DNA from: Undibacterium_A arcticum
Lineage (GTDB): Bacteria > Pseudomonadota > Gammaproteobacteria > Burkholderiales > Burkholderiaceae_D
NCBI RefSeq assembly: GCF_042660705.1
Contig: NZ_JBHSUQ010000001.1
Direction: 5' to 3' (one strand)
DNA: 64,000 nucleotides
Numbering within the stretch: the stretch's first letter is position 1; every line of letters starts with the position of its first letter. This document shows positions 60,626 through 64,000 of the stretch, in pieces. The notes under the pieces were generated by a model. It worked only from the letters and a program-made list of their open reading frames with translations. It searched no databases and was not told the origin of the DNA. The position numbers and the translations under genes are program-made.

Positions 60626-61546
60626 TTAGCCGCGCGCCGGGAACAATCCCTGCGGTTTAAAGAACAACACGGCAGCCATCAATACATAAATCAGAATGGA
60701 AGCCAGGGCAGGACCGAGATTGGAGGCAATGTCCGGTGGCATGATTGCTCGCAGCATGGTCGGCAATAGTGTTCGGCTTAGCGTATCGACCACGCCGACC
60801 AGCAATGCACCGACCAATGCACCCCGTATGGAACCGATGCCGCCGATCACGATCACGACAAAAGCCGGAATCAAAATGCTTTCACCCATGCCGACTTGAA
60901 CTGCCAAAATCGACCCCAGCAACGCGCCGGCGACCGCGCACAAGGCTGCGCCAAAGGCGAACAGCAGGGTGAAGACACGTTTGATGTTGACCCCCATCGC
61001 AGTCGCCATTTCACGATTGGAGGCCCCGGCCCGCACCAACATGCCCAGACGTGTTTTTACTACAATCAGGTACAACAATGCCGCTACTGCAAGACCGGTT
61101 GCGATAATGAACAGGCGGAATGAAGAATAGAAGAACCCGGGGAGCAGTTCCACCGGCTGCGACAACAGAGGCGGCGTGTTGAGCATCAGCGGCTGCGCCC
61201 CCCAAATAATGCGCGCGGTTTCATTGAAGATCAGGATCAGTGCAAAGGTGGCGAGCACATGCGACATATGATCGCGCCGATAAAGTCGACGTAATACCGA
61301 CATTTCCAGCACTACCCCTACCACCGCTGTTGCGGCAATCGCCAATAACAAGCCGATCCAGAACGAACCTGTGAATGACGTAAAGGTGGCCGCGAAATAA
61401 GCCCCTGTCATATACAGCGAACCGTGGGCCAGATTAATGAAATCCATGATGCCAAAAACCAGAGTCAATCCGGCCGCCAGCAAAAACAGCATCAGGCCAA
61501 ATTGAAGCCCATTCAATAAGTGCTCAAACAGGAGCGTGATATCCAT
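60626..61546 (-). CDS. livH: Branched-chain-type ABC transporter permease LivH
   Basis: A 306-residue inner-membrane permease with about eight hydrophobic helices. LLNGLQFGLMLFLLAAGLTL is followed by VFGIMDFINLAHGSLYM near the N-terminus, and the EAA-like loop is RAGASNREMATAMGVNIKRV. It is first in the minus-strand operon. The ATG has AAGGA at good spacing; five residues upstream in frame were excluded. A possible operator region lies just upstream, shared with the divergent CoA ligase. Confidence 0.93.
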   Translation of the reverse strand: MDITLLFEHLLNGLQFGLMLFLLAAGLTLVFGIMDFINLAHGSLYMTGAYFAATFTSFTGSFWIGLLLAIAATAVVGVVLEMSVLRRLYRRDHMSHVLATFALILIFNETARIIWGAQPLMLNTPPLLSQPVELLPGFFYSSFRLFIIATGLAVAALLYLIVVKTRLGMLVRAGASNREMATAMGVNIKRVFTLLFAFGAALCAVAGALLGSILAVQVGMGESILIPAFVVIVIGGIGSIRGALVGALLVGVVDTLSRTLLPTMLRAIMPPDIASNLGPALASILIYVLMAAVLFFKPQGLFPARG

Positions 61547-61679
61547 GCCTGTTCCTTCCAAAAAAACAACGTGCTTACGAATCGGTCAGAAGCCAACTAT
61601 TTTTTTGCGCCTGAATGAAATCACGCGACTACTAGCCTACTTGATTTCGGAGCAATTCAAATAAGTTGACATCTAAATA

Positions 61680-61799
61680 GTTTATACTTAAACGATGCTA
61701 CATCAATTTCGGCAAGTTGTAAGCCATCCGGCATAAATTTATTAGGTGATACATTGATTCGAAAAAATTACTTGAGGTTTGTATAGTTTAAGTATAAAG
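61680..61799. promoter_or_regulatory. Pair of inverted operator-like sites in the divergent region
   Basis: GTTTATACTTAAAC (61680-61693) and its near-exact inverse GTTTAAGTATAAAG (61786-61799; 13 of 14 positions) lie 92 bp apart between livH and the CoA ligase. Each is itself close to a palindrome. Such AT-rich paired sites are typical of MarR, TetR or GntR-type repressors of aromatic catabolic operons. No regulator gene is in the window to match. Confidence 0.55.
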
Positions 61800-61866
61800 T
61801 ATATTTCCTGACGTTTGACAACAATACGTCACCCTCGTGAATACAACTCGACTGACCGGAGCAGAC

Positions 61867-63498
61867 ATGATCGCAACAGCCTACGTGGACACCTTTGCAA
61901 GCGACAACTTGCCGCCGCATGAGCAATGGCCGCAGTTTCTGTTCGATTTTCCTGAGTTGCAATACCCCGACCGGCTGAATTGTGTGACGGAGTTGTTGGA
62001 TAACATGGTACGGGCCGGGCATGCCGACAGCCCGGCGATATACGGTTATCAAGGAACGTGGACTTATGCGGAATTGCTGGATAAGGTCGATCGCATTGCG
62101 CATGTGCTCCGCGAAGAGTTGAAGCTGGTGCCGGGCAACCGCGTGCTGTTACGCGGCGCCAATAACCCCATGATGGCGGCTTGCTTTCTCGCGGTGGTGA
62201 AGTCTGGTTGCATTGCAGTGCCGACGATGCCGCTGTTGCGCGCAAAAGAATTGACGGTGATTATCGACAAAGCACAGGTCAGTGCTGCGCTTTGCGCGGC
62301 GGATTTGAAAACGGAAATGGAATTCGCGCGCAGCCAGTCCGCCACGCTGGAAGGGGTCCTGTATTTCAACGATGCCGCGCCCGATGCGTTAGAGCAATTG
62401 ATGGCGACGAAGCCTGCTGCTTTCGAGGCGGTCGATACGTCCGCCGACGATGTTTGCATTATCGGTTTCACGTCGGGCACCACCGGAATGCCGAAAGGCA
62501 CCATGCACTTTCATCGCGATGTAATGGCGATTTGCGACTGTTTTCCGCGCTCCATACTGCAATCTAACGCAGATGACATCTTCATCGGCACCCCGCCGCT
62601 GGCTTTTACGTTCGGTTTGGGCGGGATGCTGTTGTTCCCGTTGCGTGTCGGGGCTGCCACCGTGTTGCTGGAAAAACTCACGCCCGAATCGCTATTGCAG
62701 GCGGTGCAGGATTTTCGCGCCACCATCTGCTTTACCGCACCCACTTTCTATCGCCAGATGGCGCCGCTGACATCGAAGTACGATCTGTCCAGTCTTCAAA
62801 AAACCGTTTCTGCAGGCGAAGCCTTGCCGGCGGCGACGCGGGAAAGTTGGCGCCAGGCCACGGGACTGGCCATGATCGATGGCATCGGTGCGACAGAGAT
62901 GCTGCACATCTTTATTTCAGCTGCCGGTAACGACATTCGATCCGGTGCCACCGGCAAGCCGATTCCAGGTTACCAAGCCTGCGTGCTGGATGAGGACGGC
63001 AACCAGGTGCCGCCCGGTGTCGTCGGGCGGCTTGCAGTAAAAGGGCCAACCGGGTGTCGCTATCTAGCCGATGCGCGGCAGAAGGATTACGTGTGCAACG
63101 GCTGGAACGTGACTGGAGATGCCTATGAGATGGATGCCGACGGCTATTTTTGGTACAGCGCACGCACCGATGACATGATCATCTCGGCTGGTTACAACAT
63201 TGCCGGCCCGGAGGTCGAAGACGCACTGTTGAAACATCCCGCAGTGGCTGAGTGCGGTGTGGTCGGCTACCCCGATGAAGAGCGCGGACAAGTGGTCAAA
63301 GCGTATGTGGTGTTGAAGCAAGGCGTCGAGCAAACTGCGGCGATGATCAAAGAGTTGCAGGATTTCGTCAAACAAAGCATTGCGCCGTACAAATATCCGC
63401 GTTCGATTGAATTTCGCACGTCTCTGCCGCGCACAGAAGCCGGCAAATTGCAGCGCTACAAATTACGGAGTGCCGGCCTTCCTCAAGGTAAAGAATAA
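61867..63498 (+). CDS. Probable 2-aminobenzoate-CoA ligase (AMP-forming)
   Basis: A 543-residue ANL-superfamily ligase. The P-loop-like motif is IIGFTSGTTGMPKGTMHFH (about residue 200); downstream are IDGIGATEMLHIF, the GDAYEMDADGYFWYSARTDD hinge and the C-terminal Lys in EAGKLQRYKL. Sequence character and the DTFASDNLPPHEQWPQFLF start resemble ligases annotated as 2-aminobenzoate- or benzoate-CoA ligase; the exact acid is inference. The start is the ATG after CGGAG; a GTG ten codons upstream is possible. Divergent from livHMGF and 64 bp before the binding-protein gene. Confidence 0.8.
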   Translation: MIATAYVDTFASDNLPPHEQWPQFLFDFPELQYPDRLNCVTELLDNMVRAGHADSPAIYGYQGTWTYAELLDKVDRIAHVLREELKLVPGNRVLLRGANNPMMAACFLAVVKSGCIAVPTMPLLRAKELTVIIDKAQVSAALCAADLKTEMEFARSQSATLEGVLYFNDAAPDALEQLMATKPAAFEAVDTSADDVCIIGFTSGTTGMPKGTMHFHRDVMAICDCFPRSILQSNADDIFIGTPPLAFTFGLGGMLLFPLRVGAATVLLEKLTPESLLQAVQDFRATICFTAPTFYRQMAPLTSKYDLSSLQKTVSAGEALPAATRESWRQATGLAMIDGIGATEMLHIFISAAGNDIRSGATGKPIPGYQACVLDEDGNQVPPGVVGRLAVKGPTGCRYLADARQKDYVCNGWNVTGDAYEMDADGYFWYSARTDDMIISAGYNIAGPEVEDALLKHPAVAECGVVGYPDEERGQVVKAYVVLKQGVEQTAAMIKELQDFVKQSIAPYKYPRSIEFRTSLPRTEAGKLQRYKLRSAGLPQGKE

Positions 63499-63562
63499 CC
63501 GGCGAGTGTTTTGCAAACTGAGGGCTTGGTGAGGCCCTTAACTATCCAATAAGGAGTTGACC

Positions 63563-64000
63563 GTGAAAATACTACGCTATTTCGCTTTTTTCCTAGCCCT
63601 TGCTGCGACATGGGGTGCGCAGGGTGCCGATAAAGTCAAAGTAGGGATGGTGACGACGCTGTCCGGAGCGGGCGCCGGTCTGGGTGTTGACATACGTGAT
63701 GGGTTCACGTTGGCACTCAAGCATCTCGATAACAAGTTCGGCAATTTACCGATCGAGGTGATCAGTGGCGACGACCAACAAAATCCGGAGGCAGCCAAAC
63801 AACTGGTCGATAGGCTGCTAAAAAAAGATAAGGTTGATTTAATGACCGGCATCGTGTTTTCCAATGTGATGCTGGCAGTTGGACCTACCATATTCAATGC
63901 CAAAACGTATTACATCAGTACCAATGCAGGGCCGTCGCAATATGCGGGCGAGCAGTGCAATCCGTATTTCTTCAATGTTGCGTGGCAAAACGATAGTCTG
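63563..64000 (+). CDS. Branched-chain-type ABC transporter substrate-binding protein (partial)
   Basis: The start of a LivK/aromatic-acid-type periplasmic binding protein, cut by the window end. A signal peptide ends near WGAQGA (about residue 20); then VKVGMVTTLSGAGAGLGVDI and LPIEVISGDDQQNPEAAKQL are typical of Peripla_BP_6 proteins. The start is a GTG with AAGGAG 7 nt upstream. It most likely serves the livHMGF transporter encoded on the other strand; ligand probably the aromatic acid used by the adjacent ligase. Confidence 0.88.
   Translation, partial: MKILRYFAFFLALAATWGAQGADKVKVGMVTTLSGAGAGLGVDIRDGFTLALKHLDNKFGNLPIEVISGDDQQNPEAAKQLVDRLLKKDKVDLMTGIVFSNVMLAVGPTIFNAKTYYISTNAGPSQYAGEQCNPYFFNVAWQNDSL

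Overview
The window reads as chromosomal DNA of a betaproteobacterium, most likely Burkholderiales and probably Oxalobacteraceae. The support is housekeeping synteny (isocitrate dehydrogenase tail - cold-shock gene - clpS - clpA; ribF-ileS-lspA-coaBC-dut on one strand), a Burkholderia-type porin, and the pairing of taurine and 2-aminobenzoate catabolism. The genus cannot be fixed from sequence reading alone. No rRNA, tRNA or CRISPR array was seen.

Layout. 0-3.4 kb: end of icd, a cold-shock gene, clpS and clpA. 3.7-11.3 kb (minus strand): ribF, ileS, lspA, coaBC, dut and a peptidase-like lipoprotein. 11.4-31.5 kb: what looks like one nutrient-uptake locus. It has an energising operon (tonB-exbB-exbD1-exbD2-TPR protein), a large Oar-like TonB-dependent receptor and, divergently, three tandem peptide-binding proteins, a secreted M3 oligopeptidase and a Dpp/Opp/Yej-type ABC transporter with a fused double ATPase. 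The two halves are separated by about 850 bp carrying an unusual degenerate tandem-repeat block. 32-37.7 kb: a YidB-like protein, rsmE, a VOC protein, tkt, a GNAT acetyltransferase and gap. 37.9-45.5 kb: taurine dissimilation, with a MITE-like palindrome, xsc, tauX, tauY and tauABC; the xsc and tauX promoters share a precisely spaced architecture. 45.8-47.3 kb: an amino acid permease. 47.5-58.1 kb: a decayed chemoreceptor gene and an accessory island (LysR regulator, porin, two type-B carboxylesterases, an aromatic-acid-type MFS transporter, a truncated thioesterase) bracketed by two same-orientation IS6-family remnants. 58.2-64 kb: a branched-chain-type ABC transporter (livHMGF) divergent from a probable 2-aminobenzoate-CoA ligase and the start of its binding-protein gene; the cluster continues beyond the window.

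Proposed physiology (inference): the receptor brings peptides across the outer membrane, the binding proteins and periplasmic M3 peptidase handle them, and the ABC transporter imports them. Taurine is imported by TauABC, oxidised by TauXY to sulfoacetaldehyde and cleaved by Xsc to acetyl phosphate and sulfite. An aromatic acid such as 2-aminobenzoate is imported and activated to its CoA thioester.

Caution: about twenty single- or double-base indels interrupt otherwise intact genes, including ones expected to be essential (lspA, ribF) and often in homopolymers. Most are probably sequence errors, so interrupted genes are annotated here as single genes with the break position noted.
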